Shown here piece after piece: positions 43,929 to 56,850 of a stretch of DNA of 64,000 nucleotides (the first letter of the stretch is position 1; the number at the start of each line of letters is the position of its first letter). The notes under the pieces are model-generated. The model ran no database searches. It saw only the letters and a list, made by a program, of their open reading frames with translations, and was not told the DNA's origin. A program made the translations under genes and the position numbers. Source of the DNA: Zonotrichia leucophrys gambelii (lineage: Eukaryota > Chordata > Aves > Passeriformes > Passerellidae); contig NC_088175.1 of NCBI RefSeq assembly GCF_028769735.1, positions 1 to 64,000 of the forward strand, in the 5' to 3' direction.

Positions 43929-46900
43929 CCCTGGAGTATGAAAATGGGGGATGTAGAGGGGCATTGTTCAGGGGTGAGATCTGCAGCAATTCAGGTCTGA
44001 GGTGTGAGAAGGAGGGTGCATTGTGTTACAGGGGTGTGTGGAAAGATGTTTTATGCTGCTCAGGTGATTTTCTAGCACCTTGGTGCCTGTTACAGGCAAA
44101 CTCTGTTGGCAGGCTTTCCTCCCAGCTCCAGCAGGGAGGAGGAGGAGGAGGATGGAGGAACAGTCCAGAGACTATTTCCTCACCCCAAACAAGCAAGATT
44201 AATTGTTTGCTGTGGCATGGCCATGGAGGCAGCGCAGGAGGATGCTTTCTGTCTGTGATGTGTTATATGACAGGAGTTCAGTCCGTGGTGGGTCTGCCCT
44301 GCTGCTGCTCCCTGGTGTTTTTCTTTTTTCCAGACTTTTCTGAGGTGGCTTTCTGGAGCTGCACATCCATCTGACTTTTACCTAGCCATGACGTGATTTA
44401 ATTTTTTTTGGTTGTTGTTTTTGGTTTTTTCTTTTTTTTTTTTTTTTTTTTGAGTGCTTGTTCTTTGCCTGGCTTCAGCATCAACTTAATGAATGGTGCT
44501 TAGAGGAGCTGTGAACTCACGTCCCATCCTGGAGAGTTTGTGTCAGCTGTGCTCCGGTGCAGCTGTTTCCTTCAAGGATGCTTGCATGGATGGGAGCCGC
44601 TGTAAATCTGTTTGTGCAAAGCTTTCCCTGCCGTGACTCCAGTCATCCTTCATGTTCCTGTTGTTTCGTGCTGCTGGAAACCACAGCACCTTCTTGCCAG
44701 GGCTGAGGGTGGGGGAGATGTGTCAGGGAAGGTGGGTGCCCTGTCGTGCCTGGCTTCCCCAGGAATCGCACGCCAAGGACGCTCCATGGGCTGAGCTCTC
44801 CTTCCCTGTGCCCCCGAGGCACGAGCAGTGTCTTGGCTTGTGTGCCCAGTGCAGGGAAGAGAGGCTGCTCTGTGCCTTGATGTCAGGGCAAGCCTTTAGG
44901 CTGCCTGCTGTTTTCCAGCTGCCCTGTCTGGCTTGGCACCATTCCCCTGCATATCCCGTGCATTGCTTTCAGCTGCTGTGCTTCTGCAGGGGGACACTCG
45001 TGTGCCCAGATTGGTGTTGGATCTCATCCTGCAACACAGGGAGAAAACAGCCCCACAGTGCTGCCTCCTTGGGTTTTCTTCCACTAAGTCCTGTGAGCAA
45101 GCACAGGGCTCCTGCCATGCCCATCCCTGTCTCTAATTCCATGTAGGAAGCAGCAGGGTTAAGGCTGTCGGAGCTCTGGTGTTGTTCTGAGGTGCTGGGT
45201 GAGCGTCAGGCAGGAGAAAAGCTGAACTTGCAAATCTGTTCCTGGGCTCTCTGGGAAGTCATGCCAAGGACTGTCTGAACAGAGCTAATCCCAGGTGCCT
45301 CTGGAGCAACCTTGTTTACAGTGCCAGCGCTTCAAATGGGTGTTCTGACAGAAACCTTACGCAAACCATTTGCTTACCAAAGCTCTCCAGCTCTGGGAGA
45401 TTGGTTTTCAGACCTCAGTGTGTCACCTCCTTGTCCCAGTGTTTTGGAGACACCCTGCAAAGACACTGGAACCTTTTTGGGGACCACCTGGATCCATTTA
45501 CAAGCTCCATCTATTTTTCCATGGAGAGTGCTACTAGCAAATTGCATGTGAGGTAGCTGGTGGCTCTGGAGGCACAAGAAATCCCTGTCCATCACATGGA
45601 GCAGAAGGATGTTGAGGAAAATTTTTGGAGCATGCTAAATATTGTAATCCCTATAGTCAGTTCTGCTTTTGGGACTGGGGCTTGAATTGAGCCTTTATGC
45701 TCATTTTTTCCCCCATTTACTTATGTATTAAATGCTGCTCTTCCACTTAGCAGGTTCAGCAAAATTTGTCAGTTCTTAATTGATGCAGTGGTGGTCATAG
45801 CTGTGTTCAGACTGCAGTGATGTGTGACAGGCTGTGATTTGGGTTACCTAGTCATGAAATTGTGCCATTCCTTTAGCTGGCACACTAGGACTTAACCTTA
45901 CATCCAGGCTTTTCAAGCCATTCTATAGCATGACAGCTTTCATCATGAGAAAAAGACAGTAAAGAGGGACTTTGGCCTCAAAATTCTCTGGATTTATTCC
46001 CAAAGGATTGCTTGTAGTTGCATCACAGGAAGCTTTGTTGGTTTTGCTCTGGGGATGAGGCTGAGCTAGGTGAGAGACGTGTGAGACTGGTGATGATGTG
46101 TCTCGCAGCTGTAGCTCAGCTGCCTCATGTTCGTGTTTTTATTTTACCTTTGCCTTGTGGTTTGGACTGTGTTTTTCATTTTGAAAAGTCAAACTCAGAC
46201 TGTGTCTTTGGGGTCTGGCATCCCCAGTTTGCTGTGAGGTGTGGGATAATTAAGGAGGGACCCATCCCTTGGGGATGGCAAGACCCGAGCTCCAGCTGTG
46301 CTAATGGGCTGTGACAGTGTGCTCTGAAATGTATGCCCTTACTCTGGGAAACTGACTGCAGGCAACACAGAGTAGGGGAAAAAAGACCTGTGAAAAATGG
46401 GTGCTCATTTTTCCAGAGGGGAAAAAAGCCAAGGAAAACAAATCCAACAGTCGTCTTGTCAGATCTGTCACGGGAATGTCCTTATCCAGCCCCTGGGTCG
46501 GACTCAGTGCTGCTAATTACAGCTTGTCTCGCTGCTGAAAGGAAAAGTTTGAATCTGTTCACCCCGAGTTTCCCACAGCAGCGTTTTGGGACAGCACCAA
46601 CCCCATATCTCCATGCCAGGAAGCTCTTGTCCAGTGCCAGAGCCTGGGCTGCTGTTTGCACCAAGCCTTGGATTTGTGCTCACCCATTGTGGCTGAAGAC
46701 CTTGGAAAAACCCTTCTCTGTCTCTCTGCACTGTTCTGAACTCGCCCTGTGAAGGTGCTCTGGAGCTCAGGGGACGTTGCTGTGAAGATCCCAAGCACAG
46801 GACCCCCCATCCTTTGTGGTGCTGGCCCTGGTTTTGGCTCTGTGCTGCCAGAGGATCCATTGCAGCTCAGCTCTCCCGTGGGTGCAGTGCTTCCCACCCA

Positions 46901-47220
46901 GCAGAACTGGCTGCCTTTCAGGAAAATAAACAGCCCTTCCCTCTCTGCTGGAGCTGGGAGTCCTGGGCTGCTGCACAGGGGGAGAAGGGTGTAACCAAAG
47001 GACCCTTTCATCACCTGCCTGTACCTGTGCTGCTGCTGCAGCTGCTCTGCAGCGCTGGGGCTGGGCTGTGTCTGATTTATAACACTCTGTATTCAGGGAA
47101 CAGCTTTATGTTCTTGGTTCTAAATTCTAAATTCTCTAAATTTTCCAGGAGGGGAAACCATCCCCAGCCTTTCCATTTTGCATGTGGCTGTGTTTGTGTT
47201 GGGAATCCAGTGTTACAGAA
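43929..47220. other. Non-coding, probable intron
   Basis: No recognised exon or transposon. Contains a T-run of about 21 at 44430-44451. Confidence 0.4.
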
Positions 47221-47221
47221 G

Positions 47222-47490
47222 CCTGTGAGATGTGAGCCCATGGGCAGAGCAGCAGGGCAGCTCTCACCTGAGCCTGTGGGATGTGAGCCCATGGGCAGAG
47301 CAGCAGGGCAGCTCTCACCTGAGCCTGTGGGATGTGAGCCCATGGGCACAGCAGCAGGGCAGCTCTCACCTGAGCCTGTGGGATGTGAGCCCATGGGCAC
47401 AGCAGCAGGGCAGGCTCTCACCTGAGCCTGTGGGATGTGAGCCCATGGGCACAGCAGCAGGGCAGGCTCTCACCTGAGCTTGTGGGATGC
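47222..47490. repeat. 51/52-bp minisatellite, five units
   Basis: GATGTGAGCCCATGGGCA begins at 47229, 47280, 47331, 47382 and 47434; a truncated GATGC at 47486 ends the array. Two sites vary between units: GGCAGAGCAGC or GGCACAGCAGC, and GGCAGCTCTC or GGCAGGCTCTC. The extra G makes the last two units 52 bp and shifts the reading frame, which argues against coding even though the 51-bp units keep a frame open. Confidence 0.95.
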
Positions 47491-50400
47491 TCAGTGCTTT
47501 CCCAGCAGCAGCTCCAGGTCATGCAGTGCCCAATACAGATGAATGTTCTATATTCAGCTTGCCAGTGCTGGTCTAACCCCAAGCTCATTAAAAGCCCACA
47601 GGACCGTGTCTTCCCCTTCCTCCTCCTGCTTCCTCCCCCCTCCCTTGGCTTTTCAACACCAGGCTTTGAATAAATCATCTAGGATGTGATCACACAGGAA
47701 ATTCGTGAATTTAATTTTATTTTTTTTTTACAGCCAAGTTCGGAAGTGAATTCAGCTCTCCAGGGTTTCAGTCCTGTGCTTTTTAATCACAAGGTTCCCC
47801 ATCCTTTCCACTCTGTCACTTGTGACATGACGTCTCCTTGGCCGTGTAAGCTTTTCCCCTGCCCACAGAAACAATAGCTGCTGGAAATGCTCTTCAAGAA
47901 TAGCTGGGGATTGCCTGTGGAAAATGCAGATTTAATCTATGTTAGGTCTTTTTGTTGTTATTTTGTTTACTGCTTGGTTATCCTTTTCCTTCAAAGAAAA
48001 GCAGAGGGCTTGTTCTTGTAGAATTCACCACTCGTGATATGTTCCTAGCTGGAAGTAACACGCTCAAAATCCTGCATTCCTTTGTGCATCTTTGCTTTAT
48101 TTTCTTTTTCTTTGTGGGTGGGAGCTTAGGGAGTATAATGGGCAGATTAGCAACTGTATTTGTGGAGTAACCCATCTTTGTGCAGGTCTGGCTAGAAACC
48201 AATTAAGCTTGTCTTGATCTCTAAATGAGATTTTTGTCCAACGCCTCTCCCAACCTCCTTCTGCATCCATTAATAGCAGGGTGGGATGGAAACAGCTGAA
48301 CGAGTGGAGATGGAGTGTTGGATAAACACAGAGGCGTTGGCTGCAGGGAGGTTCCCGGGATGCGTGCGAGCTGCTGCCTCTTTGTGTGGTTGTTTTGCAG
48401 CTCTGCTTCTTGAAACCTGGGATTAGCAGGGTTGGACTGCAAGTGTGCAATCCCCTGTGGAAGCAGGAGTGGGGTTGGTGGGAAAAGCTGCTGGATAAAA
48501 TGGGAGCATCCTGTGGACTTCATTGCTGTGCTGATCCCTATTGCTGTGACATCCCTGGAGTGTGTTTGGGAGCTCCTTGTGACTCCCAGCTGCAGGTCCC
48601 CCAAAGTGCCTTGGCTTGGGTGTATCTGTCTGGTCTTAAGTTGCTTTTTAGGCTGGAAAAACCATGTGGCTTTCCAGGGGGACACAGGACCTCGCCAGGC
48701 TGGGGGTGTTTGGTGCTGCTGTGATGAGAACCAGTCCGGGAACGGCGCTTCAGTGCGGTGTTTTTGAAGAGAGCTGATTAAGGAAAGATGCCTTTAATAA
48801 GCTGTGCCTTCAGGGAGCCCTTCTATCTCTGTCCCAGACTGTTTCTGCATCAAGATAAGCTTGCAGAGCAGCTGGATCTGTGTTCTGCTTTGGGAGGTGT
48901 AGGAGGGGGAAGGGCACTGGGGTTTCTTCTAGGTGTGAATGTTCATTATGATCACTTTTATTTGTAAAGTAGCTGCAGATAAGCCATGCACAGGTGATGC
49001 CTTCTTCTTCCCTGCATGCCTGGCCTCACTGTCAGGGGACAAATGATGGCAAAAAAGTGATTTCAGGGAAAAGGGGAAAGGAAAACTTACTGGGTGAACT
49101 TGCAGGGTGTAGCTGCTGCAGATGTGCTGTAACATGCTGCAGACCACCCTTGGAACTCTCCTAGGGACAGGAAAGCACAAAAAGCGCAAACCAGCTTTCC
49201 CCTGCATGCCTAGAATTTTGCTCTCTGTCTCCCCACTCCCTAAATTCCAAAAGCTCTCGGGTTATTCATGTAAGTCCTGCATTTATTTCTTCTCTCAGTG
49301 TGAAAGTGCCCAACAAGAGATGTGGGTCTAAAGACATGGAATGCTGTGCTGACGCCCATCAGGGAGGTCATGCTGTGGACCTTGACATCATGGCATGGCC
49401 AAACCCAGTCACTTTCTGTGCTGGGGAAATTTGGGAATCCTCAATCCACAAAGATCTGGGTGTGGATGAAGCAAGTGTTCCATGAAAACTGCAAAAGCCT
49501 CAGAAAAATCTAAAACTGGGATGGCTGGAAGATGGTTTCAGTGCTTGGGTGGGAGTTATGGAGAGAGGAACTGGAACAACCTCCAGGACTGGTGCTGTTT
49601 TGCTTCTTTGGGATGCTCTTGACTGAAAAGCTGCTGAGTTTTGATGCCACTGAGACAGAAAAATACCTGGTGGCAGAGTGTCCCCCCGACTTCATCGTGC
49701 TGTCGTGGGGCTGAGGCAGTTTGGTGCACTGATCTGATGAGGCATGGCAGCCCTGCCCTGTGGAGATACCATCTCCTGGGAGGAAAATATAAAAATAACC
49801 ACGGCTTTGGCTGCGTCTTTGGGTTGCGTGAGAGCGCAGCACAGGAGGTGGGGGATGAAATTATATCCATGGAAATGAGGCAGGAGAAATGAATCTTTTC
49901 CTGGGAGGCAGGTCTGAGGGAAGGGTCCTGAAGACCATGAGGGAATTGTCCTCCTGTACTGTGCTGGGGTGCAGGGGACACACTGGAGCTGGGCTCTGGG
50001 GTGGTTTCAGGGGGTCCCCCAGGGCTCCCTGTCATCCTCATCCTCACTGTGGGCTGAAGGAGGTGCAGCCCCATGTGGGTTCCTGCACTCATCCCATGCC
50101 GTGGCTCCAGGCTCTAGACAGATGACACAAACCCTTGGGAGAGACTGTGTTCTGCCCAAGGCTTTGGAAACCTGTTGGACCCATTCTTCCACCTCTTTGC
50201 TTTTCAGAGCTTTTGTGGAGCAGGTCTGTTCCTCCATGGGGGACCACTGAAGTGTGGAGCTGGGAATAAATCCATGGGAGCTGCTGTGCATGGCAGACGG
50301 GAGCTCCTGGCGTAAACAGGCTCAGCTAATTGAATCTGTGGTGGACATGATCTCCTTTGTCTTCCAGTTGAGCTAAATATACCTTTGGGTTGTGGTTATG

Positions 50401-51740
50401 GAGGCTAACTCCCTTTTTGATTATGGAAATCACACTAACAAGGGATGCAGCTGGCTGCCTCCGGATGGAGCTGGGAGAAAAGCAGGATTAGGCATCCCAT
50501 GGCTGAAACTCCCTCCTGCATACCTGTATCTGGACCAGGGCCAAAGTGTGGGATGCTGGATGGGCATCTCTGTGGAGGGTTCCAGCTCCAGAGTTTCATG
50601 TGATGGAGGTTTTGGAAGCACACGGAATTCCAACATAGCCATGAGCTTTCCATTGTCCGACAGGTTTTGGAGTTTGGTGGCTGAGCTGCACCTTCCTGGG
50701 CATGGCTGGTGGCTTCAGGACAGAGAAAAGGTCCCTCTCCATCTTTGCATGATTCCCAGAAGCAGCAGTTCTGTATTTTTTGGATGCAAATGAAAATAAA
50801 AAGCTGTTGGTCAGCTTGAGCAGCAATTGGGAGAAGTTTTAGTCTTGGAAGGCAAAAGGGAAATTAAGGGCCAGTGGTGAAATTTGATGTGTCAGTCCAA
50901 AGGTGCCACCTGGCAATGTGTGTTCCTGGGATTAGGCACACAATACACAAAAGCTGTGTGGTGGAGGATCCATTCTGTCTTTGGGGTGCTCTGCCAGAGC
51001 TGCTGGGTGAGTTTTGGCTTTATCTCCTGATGTTTGTCCTGTGTGACAGCATCTCAGACTCTTCTGTGTGACAGCATCTCAGACTCTTCTGGTTTGGCCT
51101 TGAAAGACCAGAAGGTCACAACAACAGGTAAATTTGCTGCTGCATCTTCCCTGCCATGCTGACCTCAAAGCCAGGAGTCACTTAATTTTTTCAGCCCTCA
51201 GTGTTGCTTCAGAGGAGCCAGGAAAGTAGTTCATCAGCGGGAGAACTTGAGTGAAATGTGGCTTCAGGCTCTCTAATATTGGCAATTTCTGAGTTAAATA
51301 CCCAGTGTCAGCCATGCAAATGCCTTGTGCAGGTATTTACTGGAGGCTGGCAAACCTCTGTTCCCCCATGTGCTGCCCTGGTGTGTAACCAGCTTATCTC
51401 TGAGCAGCTGGATTTAACCCTCTTATCCACCTCTGTGCCAGCCCTTCACACTCTGCTGCTCCTCCCTCCCTGGATGCCAGGAAAAGCCTGGATGGCTTCC
51501 ATGGGAAATGGATGTTTGCCCTCCCTGGGATGATTACTTGTTATTTAAAAAGCAACAAAACAAAAAAATGCACCAGCAAACTTCTGGATTGGGATAATTA
51601 AGCCAATTGATGTGTTTAAGTAAATTAGTTTCCTTTTAATTGAGAAAAATATATATAGTCTCATCATGGTTCCTAAAATAATGAGCTACTGACCTGCTTT
51701 ATCCCTGATTTGGCTTACAGATGGAGAGGGGAGGTGAATT
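47491..51740. other. Non-coding, probable intron
   Basis: No gene recognised. Contains a 25-bp perfect tandem duplication (CTGTGTGACAGCATCTCAGA..) at 51039-51088. A strong acceptor-like T-run plus ACAG ends at about 47733, but I see no matching donor. Confidence 0.4.
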
Positions 51741-51741
51741 A

Positions 51742-52030
51742 TCATGGAAGCATAGAATGTCCTGAGCTGGAAGGGACCCTTAAGGATCATTGAGTCCAAA
51801 CTCTGGCCCTGCACAGGACATCCCAAGAATCATACCCTGTGCCTGAGAGTGTTGTCCAGATGTTCCTTGAGCTCTGTCAGGCTTGGTGCTGTAATCACTG
51901 CCCTGGGGAGCCTGTTCAGAGCCCAACCACCCTCTGGGGGAAGAACCTTTCCTTAATATTCAGCCTAAACCTCCCCTGACATAACTTCATCCTGTTCCCT
52001 CAGGTTCTATCACAGAGAAGAGATTGGTAC
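51742..52030 (-). mobile_element. CR1 LINE fragment
   Basis: Reverse CR1 text on the + strand: GCATAGAATGTCCTGAGCTGGAAGGGACCC, CTCTGGCCCTGCACAGGACA, CCTGTTCAGAGCCCAACCACCCTCTGGGGGAAGAACC and AACTTCATCCTGTTCCC. Confidence 0.9.
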
Positions 52031-52837
52031 CTGCCCTAAATCTAAGATAAAAGTGGGGGAAATCAGCTTCACATTGAAAGACCAGCTCCTTGTCTTCTGT
52101 GTCAGTGCCTGAGTCTGTTAGCTCAGGGAAGCAGAGACTTGCTGTCCAGGGACAAGGCAGTTTGTCCTTCCTGTCCTGGTATCTCTGGAGCAGAGCAGCA
52201 TTCCATGGTGGGACCAGTGAGATCTCACCTCCCTGCCCTTTCCATAAGCCAGGAGGATGCTGGGGAGGCAGGAGCTGTGCCCCGGGGCTGGGAGGAGCCA
52301 AGGGACCACATCACACCTGAGATTGCAGAATAAAATGCTGATGGCTCTCCCAAAGCCAGTGCATGTGGGAATGGCACCCCCTGAGCGGTGGGTTCAGTGA
52401 TGTGATGTGATGAGACACGTTTATTTATCCAAATTCTGATCAGTGCCGAGGGAAAGGGGTGTGTTTGGGGGAAGGGGTGAGGCAGCCTGGCAGGGTGGAG
52501 GTGCCTGAGATCAGCAGGGACCACAAACACAGCTGTGTGTGCCTGTGTGCCCTGCTAACTCCAGCTCATTGCTGCTGGGAGCCCCTGCCTCACACTGCTG
52601 CCAGAGATGCTGTGCTGTCGTTAATCTGCTGAGATAATTGTGGTTTTAGTGTTTCCAGCGGGGGAGTTCACAGGAGGCAGAGGCATTCCTGGAAGGTGGG
52701 TGCCATCCTGGAGGCATGCAGCAGCCTCCAGTGACTCAGCTGGTGCTCTGAGTGGTGCTGATTGTCAAAGCTGGGAGGTAACATGAAGAGGACAGGGAGC
52801 ACAGGCAGTGATTTGGAGCTGTGGAATGGCATTTTCA
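52031..52837. other. Non-coding, probable intron
   Basis: No gene or clear repeat between two CR1 fragments. Confidence 0.4.
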
Positions 52838-53105
52838 CAGAATTCACAGAATCACTGGGTCACAGAATTACTGGGTTGGAAGAGACCTTCAAGATCATTC
52901 AGTCCAGCCCATCCCCAACACCTGAACTCAACCCTGGCACCCAGTGCCGCATCCAGGCTTTGTTAAACACACCCAGGGATGGTGACTCCATCACCTCCCT
53001 GGGCAGCCATTCCCAAACTTTATCACCCTTTCTGTAAAAGCTTTTTCTTAATATCCAACCTGTATTTCCCTTGGTGCAGCTTGAGTCTGTGTCCTTCTGT
53101 CAGTG
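52838..53105 (-). mobile_element. CR1 LINE fragment
   Basis: Reverse CR1 tail: CACAGAATTACTGGGTTGGAAGAGACCTTCAAGATCATTCAGTCCAGCCC, CCAGGGATGGTGACTCCATCACCTCCCTGGGCAGCC and CTTTTTCTTAATATCCAACC. Confidence 0.93.
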
Positions 53106-54445
53106 CTGCTTTTTGAGCTGTGATTAGCAAAAGAGGGAGTTTGGGAGCAGGGCTGCTGCTGAACCCATGGTGTAAAGGCAGTGCCTGACCCCTGCTTTGG
53201 CTGATGAGTGTGCAGGGAAGTGCTGCACGTGCATGAAATCTGGGGAAATGTTTTGTGCTGGGGAATGGGAATGCCCCTCTTGCCTTTTCATCAAGAATCT
53301 ATAAAATGGCATCCAGCAGCTCTTCAGCCCATGCCTGGAAGCCAAAGCCAGGTGCATGCAATCCTGAACAAGGCACGGGGACATCTGGATGTTTATTTCT
53401 ATTTGAGCTGCATTTGGCTACTGGAACAAACATTTGCAGAAAGTGGCCTTAGCCTTGGCTCAGCATCCTGAATGCAGAGCACAGGTAGCCCTGAAGGGAG
53501 TTTGAGCTTGATGAAAGCACATTAAGCCATCAGTAGCAAGAAAAGCAGATAAGATCAACAAGCTGCAGTGTTTGGGAGCCCCATCCTCTAGGAGAAATCA
53601 CTTTTAGAGCAAACACTCCTAATGTTTGCTCACAGGGTTGGAGTAGGATAATGCAGGAGAGATCCTTATGGATCTGTGCCACATCCCCTTCCCTGTCCCA
53701 CAGTGAGCAGACCCCAGAGGGATGACTGGGGCAGTGTTTGGGAAGCTGTTGGGGGCAGCAGCCTCTGTGTCCCATCCCACCTGGTGGCTGCAGCCCTGTG
53801 TAAGCCAGCAAACAGGTGTGGATGGAGTTTCTGCAGCTGTGAAAATGATGTCAAGCGGGTTTTTTCCCCATTTGCTTGCAAAATCATATTTTGGCTCTGC
53901 CTGCTGTGGGCCAGAGAGGTGGGACCAGGTGAGATGTGACACAGATCTGCACTGGCCCCTGTGTTGCACTCTGCCAGCCCCCCCAAAAATGTAAGAATGT
54001 CTGAAATGTAAGAAATGTCTGCTCTGAAAAAGTGATTTCTGCTGGAATGTGTGACTGAAAGGGCTGCAGTGCAGCCTCTCACTGCTGAGGAGAGTCCTGG
54101 TTTTGTCTTGTCCCGTTGATGTGAATGAAGTGATTTATAAGGACGTTTTCCATGAATCAATAAATCCATGCTTGCTGCTGTGCCTGGGAGGTTTAATTTG
54201 CTCTAGATACTGCACAGAGTATCTCTGTCCTGAATTGCACTGCCAAGTTCTGCTCTTTGGGAGAGGATGAGGATACAGCTGGATCCTCTGGGGATATGCT
54301 GCCAGCATCTGATGGTGCCTGATCCCTGTTAATTATTGTGCACCTTGTGGGCTACAGAGTTCAGGCAGGGGTAAAAGCAATGGTTTCCCTGTGTGTGGAG
54401 TTTGAGGGCTTAGTCCATTGTGCCAAACATTTCCTGATGTTACAG
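53106..54445. other. Non-coding, probable intron
   Basis: No gene recognised. A short imperfect tandem duplication (AATGTAAGAATGTCTG / AATGTAAGAAATGTCTG) lies at about 53988-54021. Confidence 0.4.
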
Positions 54446-54534
54446 ATCTTGGGGAAATTGAAGCCAATAATAAAAAGGGAGAAGTGGGATCATTGGCCTT
54501 TGAAGAGACCACAGTGCAGAAATCTGGGTTACAG
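54446..54534 (+). CDS. Candidate exon A of an unidentified rightward gene
   Basis: 89 bp bounded by a modest acceptor (TTTCCTGATGTTACAG) and a consensus donor (TTACAG|GTAGGT). After two leading bases, one frame is open and reads LGEIEANNKKGEVGSLAFEE, ending in a complete codon (phase 0). The composition is ordinary protein, without low-complexity repeats, and lies within a 147-codon ORF. I recognise no family. It could equally be chance; support comes from its phase match with the candidate exon at 56752. Confidence 0.25.
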
Positions 54535-56751
54535 GTAGGTTTTCCTTCCACATCTCTGAGTGATGCTTCCTCTCAAGAAGAATTGAAAAATTCCCGTTGC
54601 TCTGCACCACCTCCCCTCCCAAAAGCTGCTTTTATGAGCCCCTTGGAAGCAATGCGCGTGTGTTTGCAAAGCCTGCCACTGGATCTGGCTGGAAAAAGAG
54701 GGTTCAGAAACACAGCTCTGCTGCACAGAGAGAAATCAAAGGTACCCCCAACTTCCTCCAGTCCTGAGCTTGCTTCTCTTGCTTTATCTGAGCACTGTGG
54801 TCATGGATGGATGAGGGGACCTTGCTTTATGCTGTACACTGGGATTTGGCGTTGTTCCTGACCTATTCCTGTGCACAATGGGTGTTTTGAAAGCTCCTGA
54901 ACTTTTGGGGCATGGACTGGCTCAGCTGTCCCTCCCTGTGAGCACCTGGATCCCACCACACCTCTCACGCTGCTCCACCTGCCTGGCTGAGCCCCCAGGG
55001 ACCCCTCCACTTCTCCTCCAGAGCAGCTCTGAAACCATTTTACATCTCTTGGAGGTCAGAGCTCAAGCTGGAGGATCCAGAAACGTTCCCAGAGCCAAAA
55101 CACGCCGTGGCAAGCGGGTGTGTGCCTGCTCTCTGCTTCTCATTTCCTCCAGCACTGTGAGAGCACTGCAGCTGCACATGGGGTTTCAGCAGGGTGTCCC
55201 CTCTTTTGTTCCTATACATTAGAAAAGTCTGTGCATGTGTTTATATTTAAAAACAATATGTGTATATTTCAGCATGGCCGTTTGTGAGCTGGGCTCCTCA
55301 GGACTGGTCTGGTTGGGCAAAGGAGGGATGAATTTTACAGCTGCCTACCTGTTGCACTGGCAGCTGTATGATGGTCCTGATGGTTCTTGCACTTGGAAAT
55401 AACAGGGAGTGATCCCAAACCTGCTCAGACCCAGCTAGGAAGGCTCCTTTAGAAGTGAGCAGGCTTTGGGGTAAGTCTGGCAGCACCAGTGGAGAGGCTG
55501 TGTTGCTGTGATTTGTGTCACACAGCCTGGGCAGTCCATTCCAAGTGTGCCCATCCTGCATTTTCCATGCCCTCTTTCCCACATGCTTGCTGGTGTGTTG
55601 GAAAGAAGCAGATGCAGCTTCTGGAAGCTGTAGGGGCTTCATGTTGGGCTTGTTGCACATCCCCTGGGACAGCAAACACAAGGTCAAACAATGGAGCAGC
55701 TATAGAATGTTGTCATTTTAAATAATTGCCATAATGGCTTCTCCTCCCTTTCTTCCACCCCTTCCCCATCACCATGTCCTTCCCCACCCATAACCTGGGG
55801 GCTGCCTGGATCTCTTCAGGATTTATGTTAAAAGGGAAGTGTTTTGTGCATAATTAAAGCATCCTATTGCTGGATGGAAATGGGATTTGGTGCTTACCGC
55901 TGTGACTCTTTCTCATGCATGAGGGTGAACTGATTGATTGCTGAGGTTTGAGATTAAATATTCCCCTGAGCTCCACTGGCATTTAGTGTGCTGGGGAGGG
56001 GTGGAGGGGAATTCTGGTTTTCCTGCAAGGCAAGGAGAGCACAGGAACGTCTGCTGAGCACATCCCCTCGTCCTGCTCTGCAGCATTGGCTGTAACAGGC
56101 TCCTGGCATGGCTGCCTTGGGCACCAATAAAACAGATGCCTTTCTCCATATCCACACTGGTGGATGGGATGCTGGTGGGCTTTGCAAGCTCCTCTCAGTG
56201 CTGCATTGAGCATCCCATTGCATCCTGCCCATTCCTGGTGACTCAGCTGCCTCCCCACCTGCCCACACCTAGCAGTGGGGCAGACCCGCTGTCCCAGCCT
56301 TTCTCCTTCAGAGTGCACCTTATTTGTTTATTTTCCTTACCTTCTTTTCATCCCCAAAGCCCTCTGTGTTTGGTTTCGATGGGAAAGGAGGAGAAACCCC
56401 CACACTCCTCTCCTGGAGTGCGTGGTGGGTTGGAGACGCCGCCTTCCCCCTTCCCTTGAAGTCTAATTTTAGCTGAAGGCGTCGGGATCCCTCCAGGGTA
56501 TGGCAGAGATTTCCTATCAGCTGCCTAGACCTTAAGAAACAAAACACACAAACAAACACAGCACAGAAGCACTCGAGGTTTATTTGGGTGAATTCTTTCA
56601 AAAAAAAGGGTGTGACTTTTTATTTTTTATTTTTTTTTTTATGAGCAGCACACGCTGGCTTTGTTCTGCTGCAGTCGGGAATTTCAGGTCTTCCAAGATT
56701 TAATCAGAATAATTAGTTACTGTCTGTTTGTACCTTCTGTTTCTGTTGCAG
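54535..56751. other. Non-coding, probable intron
   Basis: No transposon or gene recognised. A T-rich run lies at 56617-56640. Confidence 0.4.
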
Positions 56752-56850
56752 GGTTACCAAAGGGTGTATTTATCTCCCAGAGGGCTGCCTAAGTGTGGCT
56801 TAATCATTAAAGCATCCGATTTCCTCCAAGTTATCTGCCATGAGGCTTAT
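56752..56850 (+). CDS. Candidate exon B of an unidentified rightward gene
   Basis: Exactly 99 bp between a strong acceptor (TACCTTCTGTTTCTGTTGCAG) and a strong donor (TAT|GTAAGT). Only one of the three frames is open throughout, and it starts at the first base: it begins GYQRVYLSPRGLPKCGLII and ends VICHEAY. Phase 0 at both ends agrees with the phase 0 end of the candidate exon at 54446-54534. No domain recognised. Alternatives are a non-coding RNA exon or coincidence. Confidence 0.35.

Noticed and set aside
46814..47477. ORFs with repeated CEPMGRAAGQLSPEPVG-type peptide
   Set aside because: Produced by 51-bp minisatellite units; the 52-bp units shift frame and no domain flanks the repeat.
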